Assembly: GCF_011753055.1 (NCBI RefSeq)
Contig: NZ_VWWJ01000002.1
Coordinates: 492,859-556,858 of the forward strand
Direction: 5' to 3'
Source: Burkholderia sp. Ax-1719
GTDB taxonomy: Bacteria > Pseudomonadota > Gammaproteobacteria > Burkholderiales > Burkholderiaceae
DNA: 64,000 nucleotides
Positions 33,506-41,969 of the stretch are shown here, in pieces. A program made the position numbers and the translations under genes. The stretch's first letter is position 1. Each line of letters starts with the position of its first letter. A model generated the notes under the pieces. The model ran no database searches and had not been told where the DNA came from. It saw nothing but the letters and a program-made list of their open reading frames with translations.

Positions 33506-34582
33506 ATGTCCGCACGTCCGTACAAGATTGAAGCCCAGCCGCTCGTGCAGCGCTACGCGCGAGGCTGGCATTGCCTGGGCCTCGCGAGCGACTATCAGGA
33601 CGGCCAGCCGCATACGCTCAACGTATTTGGCCGCCGCCTTGCCGCATTCGCCGATTCGAGCGGACGTATCCGTATCGTCGATGGATTTTGTCCGCATATG
33701 GGCGCGGATCTCTCCACCGGCCGCGTAGAAGGTGACACGCTCGTGTGCCCGTTTCATGGCTGGCAATGGGACGGTGACGGGCAATGCCAGTCGATTCCCT
33801 ATTGCAAGCGTATTCCGCCCAAAGCGAAGATCGGTGCGTGGCATACGTGTGTGCAAAATCATTTGCTGTTCGTCTGGCACGATCCGGAAGGCGCGGCGCC
33901 GCCTGATGATGTTGCGATTCCCTCGATTCCAGCTTGCGAATCCGATGAGTGGTCGGACTGGATCGTCGACAAGATGGTGATCGGCACGAATTGTCGCGAG
34001 CTGGTGGATAACATCTCGGATATGGCGCATTTTGCGACTGTGCATGGCGCGCCGGTCGATTACTTTGCGAATCTATTCGAGGATCATAAGGCGACGCAAT
34101 TGCTGGTGGGGCGCAGCGAACGGTTGGGTGGGGATGAGCTTGTTGCGCTATCGACATACTTTGGACCGGCTTATCACATCACCGAAATGACTGGCCAAAG
34201 CGGTGGGCATCCGATTCATTCGATTCTTTTGAATTGCCATGTGCCGATTGATATGAATAGCTTTGAGCTGCGCTATGGGGTGATGGTGAAGAAGATTCCG
34301 GGTGTCTCGGAGGAACAGAATCTGGAGATTGCGCGGGCTTATGTGGAGCAGGCGCAGGCGGCGTTTTATGAGGATGTGGCGATCTGGGATAGCAAGACGC
34401 GGATCGATAATCCGCTGCTTTGTGAGGGGGATGGGCCGCTTTATCAGATGCGGGATTGGTATGGGCAGTTTTATCTGGATGCTGGAGATGTGCGGCCTTC
34501 TAGTCGGTTGAGGAAGGTGTTTGAGATTACTGTGAGAGAGGGCGGTGTTGTGCCGCCGTTGCATCATGTTTTTGAGGGGTGA
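33506..34582 (+). CDS. kshA: 3-ketosteroid 9alpha-hydroxylase oxygenase (KshA-like)
   Basis: A 358-residue Rieske non-heme iron oxygenase that hydroxylates C9 of androstadienedione, which leads to opening of ring B. The Rieske centre is Cys62-x-His64 and Cys81-x2-His84 (CPHMGADL, CPFHGWQW). The mononuclear iron site is in NISDMAHFATVHG: Asp172, His175 and His180. Its reductase KshB is at 11738. It is a single gene with its own operator. Codon choice changes along the gene: the last ~450 bases use mostly G- and T-ending codons, as the reading frame nears the repeat at 34591; the protein sequence remains normal. Confidence 0.9.
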   Translation: MSARPYKIEAQPLVQRYARGWHCLGLASDYQDGQPHTLNVFGRRLAAFADSSGRIRIVDGFCPHMGADLSTGRVEGDTLVCPFHGWQWDGDGQCQSIPYCKRIPPKAKIGAWHTCVQNHLLFVWHDPEGAAPPDDVAIPSIPACESDEWSDWIVDKMVIGTNCRELVDNISDMAHFATVHGAPVDYFANLFEDHKATQLLVGRSERLGGDELVALSTYFGPAYHITEMTGQSGGHPIHSILLNCHVPIDMNSFELRYGVMVKKIPGVSEEQNLEIARAYVEQAQAAFYEDVAIWDSKTRIDNPLLCEGDGPLYQMRDWYGQFYLDAGDVRPSSRLRKVFEITVREGGVVPPLHHVFEG

Positions 34583-34590
34583 TTTTTTTG

Positions 34591-34668
34591 GTGTTGGCAT
34601 TTCCTTGATTTGTTAGTGGTTTGCGAGTGTTGCCCCTGTGCGGGGCGGCACTTACTTTCTTTGCCGCG
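34591..34668 (+). repeat. Left end of interrupted intergenic repeat (copy A)
   Basis: This is the left part of the repeat seen intact at 49615 and 58544. It starts GTGTTGGCATTTCCTTGATT and continues with the inner arm GTTGCCCCTGTGCGGGGCGG and a TTTCTTTGCCGCGG segment. Similarity stops at about 34668, and the right end of the repeat seems to be at 39918-39935, about 5.2 kb away, beyond the vgrG module. It begins eight bases after the kshA stop. Confidence 0.75.
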
Positions 34669-34991
34669 GTGTATGGACCGGAGACATAGGCAACAGGTGT
34701 GCGGGGGCATAAGCAACACTTTAGACGAGTGGTTGCCTAGGGCCAGCCACGCCATGGAATCCATCGGAAGATCGACTAACACTGATCCACTGGGAAACAG
34801 CTTCTCGTCTCGAGATGTTGCGCTGTGGCAATGGTTGATAGATTTTCGGGCATTGCTGTATTGATTAGCAGGGGCTCGTGAGGGTAAAAGCGTTGACGGG
34901 CTGAACTGGCCCCGCAGCGCGGCCGTACCCAACCTTTGCAGTCCTGATGTGTCGGGCCGCGTCTCCAGAACCCAAGCGAGGAGGCCAGCCT
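34669..34991. other. Junction region between broken repeat and vgrG
   Basis: This stretch has no convincing gene. Its left part (34671-34720) holds two similar imperfect copies about 26 bases apart, CCGGAGACATAGGCAACA and CGGGGGCATAAGCAACA; this style of repeated motif is seen at the ends of some insertion sequences, so it may be an IS remnant. No transposase is present. The ribosome site GAGGAGG (34979-34985) precedes vgrG. Confidence 0.45.
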
Positions 34992-37499
34992 ATGGCGGAC
35001 CTGCAAGACGCGCTTCAAGCCATACCGGGCAGGCAGCCGCATTTCCTGAATATTCCCGGAATCGAAAGCGCGGCACTGCTTTCAGTTGTGTCATTCGAAG
35101 CCACTGAGAAGATGGGCGCACCGGTTGCAGTGCGCATTACGTTGACGCATCCGCAGCAGCTTGCACGCGCTGACTATTTGAACCGCGATGCAACATTCAG
35201 GATTGTCGCAGATGACGGCATGACGAGAACGTTCTCGGGCTACATCGAACGTTTCTCGATGATGAAGACCACGAAAGACTATACGCAGTACGAGTTGGCT
35301 CTCAAGTCGCACTTCGGACGGCTTCAAGCAGGCACCAATACTCAGGTCTTCCAGCACCTCTCCATCCCGCAGATTATCCAGAAAATTCTGCGCGCCCACG
35401 GCATCCGTGATCATCAGATGCTATTCCGCCTGCGAGGCAGCTATCCCAAGGTGCTGTGGCGTTTCCAATACCAGATGTCGGATTTCGATTATGTGCACAT
35501 GCTCATGGAGAAGGCCGGCATTTATTGTTACACGGTCGAGACGAAGCACGGCGACCATATCGTCTTTGGTGACGACATCGATCACTATGTCTACGACCCG
35601 CGCCTCATCGTGCCGTACCGTGAAGCGGCTGGGCTCGAAGCAGGTGGAATGGAAGCAGTCACGGCGTTAAAAACGCACACTGAGATTGTGCCGCAGTCGT
35701 TCATAGTCGCGGACTACAACCCGGAAAGCGCGTGGGAGCGCTTCAGGGATACTGCGAACATCGCCCCGCAGGATCCCACGACCTACGGCCAGCCTTACAT
35801 TTACGGCACCGGCCACCTCGATCAGCAAGGTGCGAAGCGGGAAGCGCAGTTGCGCCACGAGGCCGCACTCGCGCGCCAGGTGATCTACGAGGGTGGGAGT
35901 AACGTGCTGTCGCTGCATTGCGCGCGTGTCCTCGAAACCGATATCGTGCTGCCTGACGCTTTGCAGGGGCAGGTAATCGTTGAGATCACACACAGCGGTG
36001 CACGTGACAAGGCTTACTCCAATACATACAAGGCGATCCCTGCCGATCGCCGCTTCCTTCTCCAGCTCGAACCGATGAAGTGGGCGAAAATCGGCGGTAC
36101 GCTCTCGGCACGGGTTTGCAGTCCTGATAAATACGCCTACGGCTACCTGAATTCAGCGGGGTATTACATAGTACGGCTGGACGCCGACTTCGGCGTTTGG
36201 CCGAAGGGGGGTGAGAGCGTGCGGCTGCGTTTGGCGAAGCCCTTCGCCGGGAAACTGCAAACCGGCATGCACTTCGTCGCGCTGGATCATGACGAGGCAA
36301 TAATCACATTCAGAGATGGGGACCCGGATAAGCCCGAAATCAGCGGCTTCTACCACCATTCACAGGCGAGCGACCTCGTGACGAGTGACCGGCGATGGCT
36401 CTCGCGCAACATGATCCGCACGCAGAAAAACAACAAACTGCGCTTTGAGGACTGGTCGGGTCAGGAAGGTGCGAAGCTTAGCACGGAGCACTCGGGTAAA
36501 TCGCAACTGAATCTTGGCTACCTCGTCAATAACAAGCTCGAATACCGCGGTGAAGGCTATGAGCTGAGGTCTTCCGGCTGGGGGGCACTGAGGGCTGGCA
36601 AAGGCGTGATGGTGACCGCCTACGATCGCCCCGCAGCGACCGGCAAGCAGCTCGACATGCAGGAGACCATCGCGCAGCTTGAGAGCGCGCTGACAACCGC
36701 AAAGGCGCTTGCGACGTGTGCCGGCAGCGCGAAGGCCGAACCCGCCGACACCGAAGCACAGCGTCAGATGAAGGAAGATCTGGACGGTCTGAAGAAACCG
36801 GGGCTGCTCATGAGCACGCCCGCATCGGTCGCGCTCGTGGCGGGGCAAGGTATCCAGTTCGCGGCACAGGACAACGTTAACGCGGTGGCAGGAAAGAATG
36901 CCGATTGGAGCGTATTGAAGCGCTTTACAGTCGCGGCCGGTGAAAAGGCATCGCTGTTTGCGCGGGCTGGTCTCAAAGTTTTTGCAGGCAAGGGGCCCGT
37001 CGATGTGCAGGCCCAGAACGGTCCGATGTCTCTTACCGCTGACAGGGATGTATCGATCGCAAGCGTCAACGGCAAGGTCCACGTAGCAGCGGCGAAAGAA
37101 ATCATCCTTGAATGCGGCGGTGCGTTCATCCAGATCAAAGACGGCAATATTACGCTCGGTGCCCCATTTGACCTGTTCTTTAAGGTCATTACGATCCAGA
37201 AAAAAGGTAAGGAGTCGATGCGTACACCGTTGCCTGATCTGCCAGGCGACAAAGACTACAGCGCGCAATTTACCGTCCGGGATACCAGTGGAGCCATTCT
37301 TAAAAACTATCCATATCGACTCGAAGCAGAAAACGGTTCGATGTGGTATGGCCGCACCGATGAGAACGGGTTGACCGAGCGGATCTGGACTGGGAGGGCG
37401 CAGAAGGTGAAATTACATCCGCACCAGTTACAGGATGAAAAGAATGACAGCGGCATCCCACCAGACAGTTGCTGCGATGTAGATAATTCAGAAGGTTGA
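34992..37499 (+). CDS. vgrG: Type VI secretion VgrG spike protein with C-terminal extension
   Basis: An 835-residue VgrG. The N-terminal two-thirds cover the gp27-like and gp5/OB regions (ALLSVVSFEATEKMGAPVAV near 25, FDYVHMLMEKAGIYCYTVE near 165). The region after residue ~590 is a DUF2345-type beta helix (LLMSTPASVALVAGQGI, SLTADRDVSIASVNGK, AAKEIILECGGAFIQIKDGNI), followed by a short extension of ~100 residues. The start is ATG 34992 behind GAGGAGG. VgrG trimerises as the puncturing tip of the type VI tube and carries effectors. Three bases separate it from the effector gene. No other T6SS structural gene is in the window, so it is an orphan cargo module. Confidence 0.88.
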   Translation: MADLQDALQAIPGRQPHFLNIPGIESAALLSVVSFEATEKMGAPVAVRITLTHPQQLARADYLNRDATFRIVADDGMTRTFSGYIERFSMMKTTKDYTQYELALKSHFGRLQAGTNTQVFQHLSIPQIIQKILRAHGIRDHQMLFRLRGSYPKVLWRFQYQMSDFDYVHMLMEKAGIYCYTVETKHGDHIVFGDDIDHYVYDPRLIVPYREAAGLEAGGMEAVTALKTHTEIVPQSFIVADYNPESAWERFRDTANIAPQDPTTYGQPYIYGTGHLDQQGAKREAQLRHEAALARQVIYEGGSNVLSLHCARVLETDIVLPDALQGQVIVEITHSGARDKAYSNTYKAIPADRRFLLQLEPMKWAKIGGTLSARVCSPDKYAYGYLNSAGYYIVRLDADFGVWPKGGESVRLRLAKPFAGKLQTGMHFVALDHDEAIITFRDGDPDKPEISGFYHHSQASDLVTSDRRWLSRNMIRTQKNNKLRFEDWSGQEGAKLSTEHSGKSQLNLGYLVNNKLEYRGEGYELRSSGWGALRAGKGVMVTAYDRPAATGKQLDMQETIAQLESALTTAKALATCAGSAKAEPADTEAQRQMKEDLDGLKKPGLLMSTPASVALVAGQGIQFAAQDNVNAVAGKNADWSVLKRFTVAAGEKASLFARAGLKVFAGKGPVDVQAQNGPMSLTADRDVSIASVNGKVHVAAAKEIILECGGAFIQIKDGNITLGAPFDLFFKVITIQKKGKESMRTPLPDLPGDKDYSAQFTVRDTSGAILKNYPYRLEAENGSMWYGRTDENGLTERIWTGRAQKVKLHPHQLQDEKNDSGIPPDSCCDVDNSEG

Positions 37500-37502
37500 A
37501 AA

Positions 37503-38924
37503 ATGACTGCTTCTACACAAGGCCCCATTGGTTCAATGTCTAGTGGGGCGAACATGCCGACTCAGAGCGTAACGGTTATTCACCGACTTGTGACTTTTGT
37601 CGTCTATTGTGCGCCGAGAGATGATCTGGATGCAAATCTTATATACGCAGCGGTACATCCGAATGATAGTTCGAGGAGAGGAGTGACAGATTCAGCCTCG
37701 TTTTTGAAGCGGCTTCCATATGTTGTGGTTGATGCCGATACGAAGAGGGTAATATATCCTTTGTCGGGCGCGTACAAAGAATTTCCCGACCGAACTTATA
37801 CGCAGTCATTGCACGACGGAAAACGATCTGTGCATACTTTGGAGGTCGTTCATATTCCAGATGGTGTAAGGCGGATCGCATTGCATATTGCAAATGATGC
37901 GTTTAGTTACCATAGAAATTTTCAGCTCTTCCCTTGGACCGTTCCTGACGCCGCGCACAGTAAGGTTCACATTTTTGAACTCAGATCAGACGTGCAGGAA
38001 GAGTTTAGAGCGAGAAATGATCTTCCATCGGTTCCTTCGGAAAACACGTTGACTGTCAAAACAGCGTCGGCCGATGAGTATTATGGCTTTCTAACAGGTG
38101 ACCTTTGGCGAAAGGTCAGTCACGAGTTTACAGACGCCGACATCGGCAGGCTCTGCCCTCCTGAAACGATCTCACGCAACGCACTTGCAGGTGGCGTGCC
38201 GAATCTTCTTGCTGCGCATCCGCCCTCTGCCACCGTGTCTGCGCCGGCAGCTACTGTGGCGCCTCACTCGGAAGGCCCGCATGTCTACATCGGACCTGTT
38301 ACTGTGGGTAGTTCATCGCCCACGGTAACGATTCCCGTCGTAGTGGCTGCGCCGCCACAGGTTGCAGGGAATGTAGAAACCGTAGCCGTCGACTGGCGTG
38401 CTACGCTCGCGCCGATTTACGCTGCTGGTGCCGGTTCCCGTTCGATGGCGTCGTTTACGATAGAGATTCCCAACCTCGGAATTACGCTTGCATTTGGCGC
38501 AAGGGCACTTGCTAACGCTATTAATACGAGTGACGACACGACAGTTCAACAAGCTATTCGCCGCACATCGCCCCGCACCTTCGCTGCGGTTCTGAAGGCG
38601 GCGTGGCGATTGCATATCGACAAACTCGGCCTCTCTAGTTCGTGGCGTCCGATGCTTGGCTCGCGTTTGCACAAGATGGGGGACGGACTGGATGTCACGA
38701 GCTTTGATGACTCTCTGGAGGGCATTCGTTTTACCATCCGCAATCATGGTGCGGCGGATCGACTCCACCCGTTTCCGACAAGTTCGGGTGGACAAATGCT
38801 GGCGAAGCTCTATGCAGAATTGAACGGCGATAGTGAAACGTTGCATGGTGCTATCTATACGCCATGGGTGAACTGGGTAGAGCCACATGACACGCACATG
38901 CACATAACGGCAAAGGGTGAATAG
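37503..38924 (+). CDS. Putative T6SS effector with LAS-type zinc peptidase domain
   Basis: A 473-residue protein encoded directly after vgrG. Residues 1-230 match nothing I recognise and may be the VgrG-binding part. A Pro/Ala/Thr/Val-rich linker follows (~238-290). The C-terminal domain (~295-473) holds His390-x6-Asp397 (SRLHKMGDGLD) and, near the end, His465-x-His467 (PHDTHMH). This pair of motifs is the zinc-binding signature of LAS enzymes such as D-alanyl-D-alanine peptidases and MepA-type murein endopeptidases. There is no signal peptide, as expected for a T6SS cargo. Codon and base usage are visibly more AT-rich than in neighbours, suggesting acquisition. Function as a peptidoglycan-cutting toxin is inferred. 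Confidence 0.7.
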   Translation: MTASTQGPIGSMSSGANMPTQSVTVIHRLVTFVVYCAPRDDLDANLIYAAVHPNDSSRRGVTDSASFLKRLPYVVVDADTKRVIYPLSGAYKEFPDRTYTQSLHDGKRSVHTLEVVHIPDGVRRIALHIANDAFSYHRNFQLFPWTVPDAAHSKVHIFELRSDVQEEFRARNDLPSVPSENTLTVKTASADEYYGFLTGDLWRKVSHEFTDADIGRLCPPETISRNALAGGVPNLLAAHPPSATVSAPAATVAPHSEGPHVYIGPVTVGSSSPTVTIPVVVAAPPQVAGNVETVAVDWRATLAPIYAAGAGSRSMASFTIEIPNLGITLAFGARALANAINTSDDTTVQQAIRRTSPRTFAAVLKAAWRLHIDKLGLSSSWRPMLGSRLHKMGDGLDVTSFDDSLEGIRFTIRNHGAADRLHPFPTSSGGQMLAKLYAELNGDSETLHGAIYTPWVNWVEPHDTHMHITAKGE

Positions 38925-38942
38925 CTTTCGGATTAATTTATT

Positions 38943-39809
38943 ATGAAAAATTATCAACTATTTTGGCGGCTGGCAATTGCGATATTTGTAGCAATTTCGT
39001 GCGCTCAAGCTGACGCGCAATCTATTAATATTAATGATATTGTTATAGGCAATAAGTCCGTCGAAATGACTTGCGTGCTTTTCCTACGCCATGCAATTGG
39101 CGCTTCGGCTGCCGGAAGTCGTTCATACGCGTGTGATAAATTTTATCGAGCGAACGACGAGGATATAGTGGATACGATTCCAGCTTCGTCTGGTCATCCA
39201 TCGATACCTGTTAGAAAAAGCGACTACATCTCCTTAGATGATTTGTCTCCATGGAAGGGCGTGGTTCCATTTCGTGCCTTTTTTGGAATAACTGCAAGAC
39301 ACGAGAGTGCCGACCCCGATCTTTCGCCCTCGTATCTCCCGTACGATCGTCAGAACGAGGTTTACGTGTATTGGGTCGTGGATCGCAATGGATACGAAAT
39401 CGATGTCGCCAGCGGTAGGAGGACTGGATATAGATTCTATGGTTATTTAGGAATTTGTTATCTGGCAACGGAAAAGAAACCTAGAAAATATAGGTACCTG
39501 ACTAAATGTGAGGAGCCAGGATACGAAGGTTTTCCAAAGTCAGTTGACACGGCTGGTCGTCCCTGGATCAATATCATGGAGCAGAATACGGTCGATCTTG
39601 GAGAGCGCATGCCCGCTGTTAGTGTAGAGATTCGCGGCACCATGCCGGTGAAGCCGCTGATCTACTCTGATTTCCCCGTTGGAGACGATGGTCGGGTGAC
39701 AAAGGGAAGGGCAATGTGCATGGCCGATTGTGCTCCAGGAATGCTGATGAAACTATTACACTCTGGTCAGAGCATCTGGGGAGCTTCCGGCAAGCTGCCC
39801 CCGAGGTGA
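38943..39809 (+). CDS. Exported candidate immunity protein
   Basis: A 288-residue protein I do not recognise. It has a signal peptide (MKNYQLFWRLAIAIFVAISC, cleavage near residue 25, QADAQS). The mature part is rich in Tyr and contains several Cys. It begins 18 bases after the putative effector and shares its AT-rich composition. A periplasmic neighbour is what would be expected if the effector attacks peptidoglycan, because the immunity protein must act where the toxin acts. No database family can be named from the sequence, so the immunity role is positional inference. A second toxin part or an adaptor is possible. Confidence 0.55.
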   Translation: MKNYQLFWRLAIAIFVAISCAQADAQSININDIVIGNKSVEMTCVLFLRHAIGASAAGSRSYACDKFYRANDEDIVDTIPASSGHPSIPVRKSDYISLDDLSPWKGVVPFRAFFGITARHESADPDLSPSYLPYDRQNEVYVYWVVDRNGYEIDVASGRRTGYRFYGYLGICYLATEKKPRKYRYLTKCEEPGYEGFPKSVDTAGRPWINIMEQNTVDLGERMPAVSVEIRGTMPVKPLIYSDFPVGDDGRVTKGRAMCMADCAPGMLMKLLHSGQSIWGASGKLPPR

Positions 39810-39917
39810 TCTGAAAATTGCGTTGACGCGCCCGAACGAGATCATAGACGAGCCATATTTCCCGCTCGGGTTCTTGTAATCGTAGCTCTTGTGGCCGGAG
39901 CGTACGCACCGGCATTT

Positions 39918-39935
39918 AATCAGGAAACGCGACAC
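39918..39935 (-). repeat. Right outer end of interrupted intergenic repeat (copy A)
   Basis: AATCAGGAAACGCGACAC resembles the right outer ends of the intact copies (AAGAAAACGCGACAC at 59049-59063 and AAGGAAATGCCAACAC at 50121-50136) and is an imperfect reverse complement of the left outer end at 34591. It touches the stop codon of the phosphatase gene. The inner arm is missing. The claim depends on a short match (11 bases identical to the 59063 copy) and is supported by the A+C-rich DNA that begins right of it. Confidence 0.55.
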
Positions 39936-40798
39936 TACTTAGCATAAACCTGCCCACCAACCAGGTAATTCCGCCGGATCTTATCAGTATCCACATGCAG
40001 CACCTTCCGCAAATACTGCTGCATACCACCATACCGCGTATCGATCACTTCAATCGCCGCCCCAATATAGTCAGCATCGACCTCAAGCAACGGCCTTGCA
40101 ACGTCAGCGCCAACACCAATCTTCTGCAACTGCACCAACACCTGCGCATTAAACCCAGCATTCTCCCGATTAGATTCCAGATAATTCGTGACAATAGTCG
40201 CCCGATCCACCCCCAACGCCGATAGCAACAACACCGTAGCAAACCCAGTCCGATCTTTCCCAGCGGTGCAGTGATAAAGCAAAGTCCGATCCGCCTCCGC
40301 GAGCCTCAAAAACCGCGCAAACTGGTCCTGATAAACCTCAGGAAACTGCCGATACAAATCAACCATAAACCGCTTCATCTGCGCAGGCGTAGACCGCTTG
40401 AGCATTGGCACAATAGCCCCGGGCGAGAGATCGCCGGCCAGCACTGGATCAGCGCGCCACGGAAAGCGCTCACCAAACGCAGCCTCAGCAGACGTCTTCT
40501 CGCTGGCGGCGCGAAAATCCACCACATCATCCAGATGCATGGCGTCCAGCCTGGCGAAATCATCAGGCGTGCCCAGCGCGGGATTCCCGCTACGATAAAG
40601 CCGACCCGGCGCAATCACCTTGCCATCGGCGGCGACGATGCCGCCCAGGTCACGCAGGTTCTGGATATGCTGCATGTGAATAGGGTGATCCGTATCGGTA
40701 GAAGGTATGGCTTCCTGCGCGCAAACGCTGCCCGCCGCCGCGAGCCCAATGAATATCGAGGCGCCAGCCACCTTCAACGCAAGCAAAGTTCGTTTCAT
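39935..40798 (-). CDS. Exported tyrosine phosphatase (PTP/DSP family)
   Basis: A 287-residue phosphatase with an N-terminal signal peptide (MKRTLLALKVAGASIFIGLA, cleavage after VCAQ, ~residue 28) and the active-site loop HCTAGKDRTG (Cys in C-x5-R, ~residue 177). DLGGIVAADGKVIAPGRLYRSG near residue 50 is typical of the tyrosine-phosphatase 3 (PF13350-like) family. The protein is probably periplasmic. It lies 87 bases from tesG and is transcribed in the same direction but downstream, so it may be a passenger. Its 3' half uses G- and T-ending codons on the coding strand because it borders the broken repeat. It has no obvious steroid role. Confidence 0.82.
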   Translation of the reverse strand: MKRTLLALKVAGASIFIGLAAAGSVCAQEAIPSTDTDHPIHMQHIQNLRDLGGIVAADGKVIAPGRLYRSGNPALGTPDDFARLDAMHLDDVVDFRAASEKTSAEAAFGERFPWRADPVLAGDLSPGAIVPMLKRSTPAQMKRFMVDLYRQFPEVYQDQFARFLRLAEADRTLLYHCTAGKDRTGFATVLLLSALGVDRATIVTNYLESNRENAGFNAQVLVQLQKIGVGADVARPLLEVDADYIGAAIEVIDTRYGGMQQYLRKVLHVDTDKIRRNYLVGGQVYAK

Positions 40799-40885
40799 CG
40801 ATATGAATAGCGAAAAGGAAACACAAAAACGCGCGCCATCCTGCGACAGCGCACGTCCAGAAAAATAGCAAACCCCAGAAAATAA

Positions 40886-41941
40886 TCAGGCCGCGCGGCT
40901 CACCCCACGCTCGCGCGCCAGCGTCATCGCCGTATCCTCAATCATGTCTTCCTGCCCACCCACCAGACGCTGACGTCCCATCTCAACGAGAATATCGCGC
41001 GCCGGGACGCCGTATTTCGCCTCCGCACGCTTGGCGAACAGCAGGAACGACGAATACACCCCCGCGTATCCCAGCGTCAGCGCATCGCGGTCGATGCGGA
41101 TCGGTGCGTCCATGATCGGCAGCACGAGGTCTTCGGCGACGTCGGAAATCGCGAATACGTCCACGCCCGTTTCGATGCCCATACGCTCGCACACGGCCAC
41201 GAAGACTTCCATCGGCGTGTTGCCTGCGCCCGCGCCCAGTCCCGCAGCGGCGGCGTCGATCCGGCACGCGCCCGCTTCGATTGCCGCGAGTGAATTGGCG
41301 ATGCCCATCGCCAGGTTGTGGTGGCCGTGAAAGCCCAATTCAGTCTCGGGGCGCAGCGCTTCACGCACAGGAACCAGACGCGCACGCACGTCGTCGGGCA
41401 GCATATAGCCTGCGGAATCGGTGATGTAGATGCAGTTCGCACCATACGATTCCATCAGCCTGGCCTGTTCCACCAGCAACTCGGGCGGCGCCATATGCGC
41501 CATCATCAGAAAGCCTACGGTGTCCATGCCCAGTTCGCGCGCGAGGCCAATGTGCTGTCCGGAGACATCGGCTTCCGTGCAATGCGTCGCCACGCGGATC
41601 GTGTTCACGCCCAGGCTGTGCGCCATGCGCAGATGATCGACCGTGCCGATGCCAGGCAGCAGCAGCGCCGACACTTTCGCCTGCTTCAATTCGCCGATCA
41701 CGGCTTCCAGGTAGGCTTCGTCGCTTTCAGCGGGAAAGCCGTAGTTAACCGATGCGCCGCCCAGGCCGTCGCCGTGCGTGACTTCAATGAGCGGTACGCC
41801 CGCGGCGTCAAGTCCGCGCGCGATGGCGCGCATCTGGTCGAGCGAGATCTGGTGGCGCTTGGGGTGCATGCCGTCGCGCAGCGTCATGTCGTGCACGGTG
41901 ATGCGCCGGCCGGCGAGCGGGTGCGCTGTGATGTTCTGCAT
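40886..41941 (-). CDS. tesG: 4-hydroxy-2-oxovalerate-type aldolase (TesG/HsaF)
   Basis: A 351-residue class II pyruvate aldolase of the DmpG family. It splits 4-hydroxy-2-oxo acids to pyruvate and an aldehyde; the product from steroid ring A is propanal or acetaldehyde. Landmarks are [15 protein letters not shown] (the metal-binding Asp and acid/base His, ~residue 18), [10 protein letters not shown], and [18 protein letters not shown] with metal ligands His-x-His (~200). Downstream of tesF by 28 bases; the aldehyde is channelled to TesF in this family. It is the last gene of the leftward operon that begins at the DUF1302 gene. Confidence 0.9.
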   Translation of the reverse strand: MQNITAHPLAGRRITVHDMTLRDGMHPKRHQISLDQMRAIARGLDAAGVPLIEVTHGDGLGGASVNYGFPAESDEAYLEAVIGELKQAKVSALLLPGIGTVDHLRMAHSLGVNTIRVATHCTEADVSGQHIGLARELGMDTVGFLMMAHMAPPELLVEQARLMESYGANCIYITDSAGYMLPDDVRARLVPVREALRPETELGFHGHHNLAMGIANSLAAIEAGACRIDAAAAGLGAGAGNTPMEVFVAVCERMGIETGVDVFAISDVAEDLVLPIMDAPIRIDRDALTLGYAGVYSSFLLFAKRAEAKYGVPARDILVEMGRQRLVGGQEDMIEDTAMTLARERGVSRAA

Positions 41942-41969
41942 CGTGTTTCCTTATGTGCGGTGTCGCGAT

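Noticed and set aside
34000..34582. Horizontal transfer of the kshA 3' half because of odd codons
   Set aside because: The same drift occurs beside all repeat copies with mirrored sign, and the protein stays colinear with the KshA family, so a local mutational cause is preferred.
39935..40798. The exported phosphatase as part of the vgrG effector module
   Set aside because: It is on the opposite strand, outside the right repeat end, and its base composition fits the host rather than the AT-rich cargo genes.
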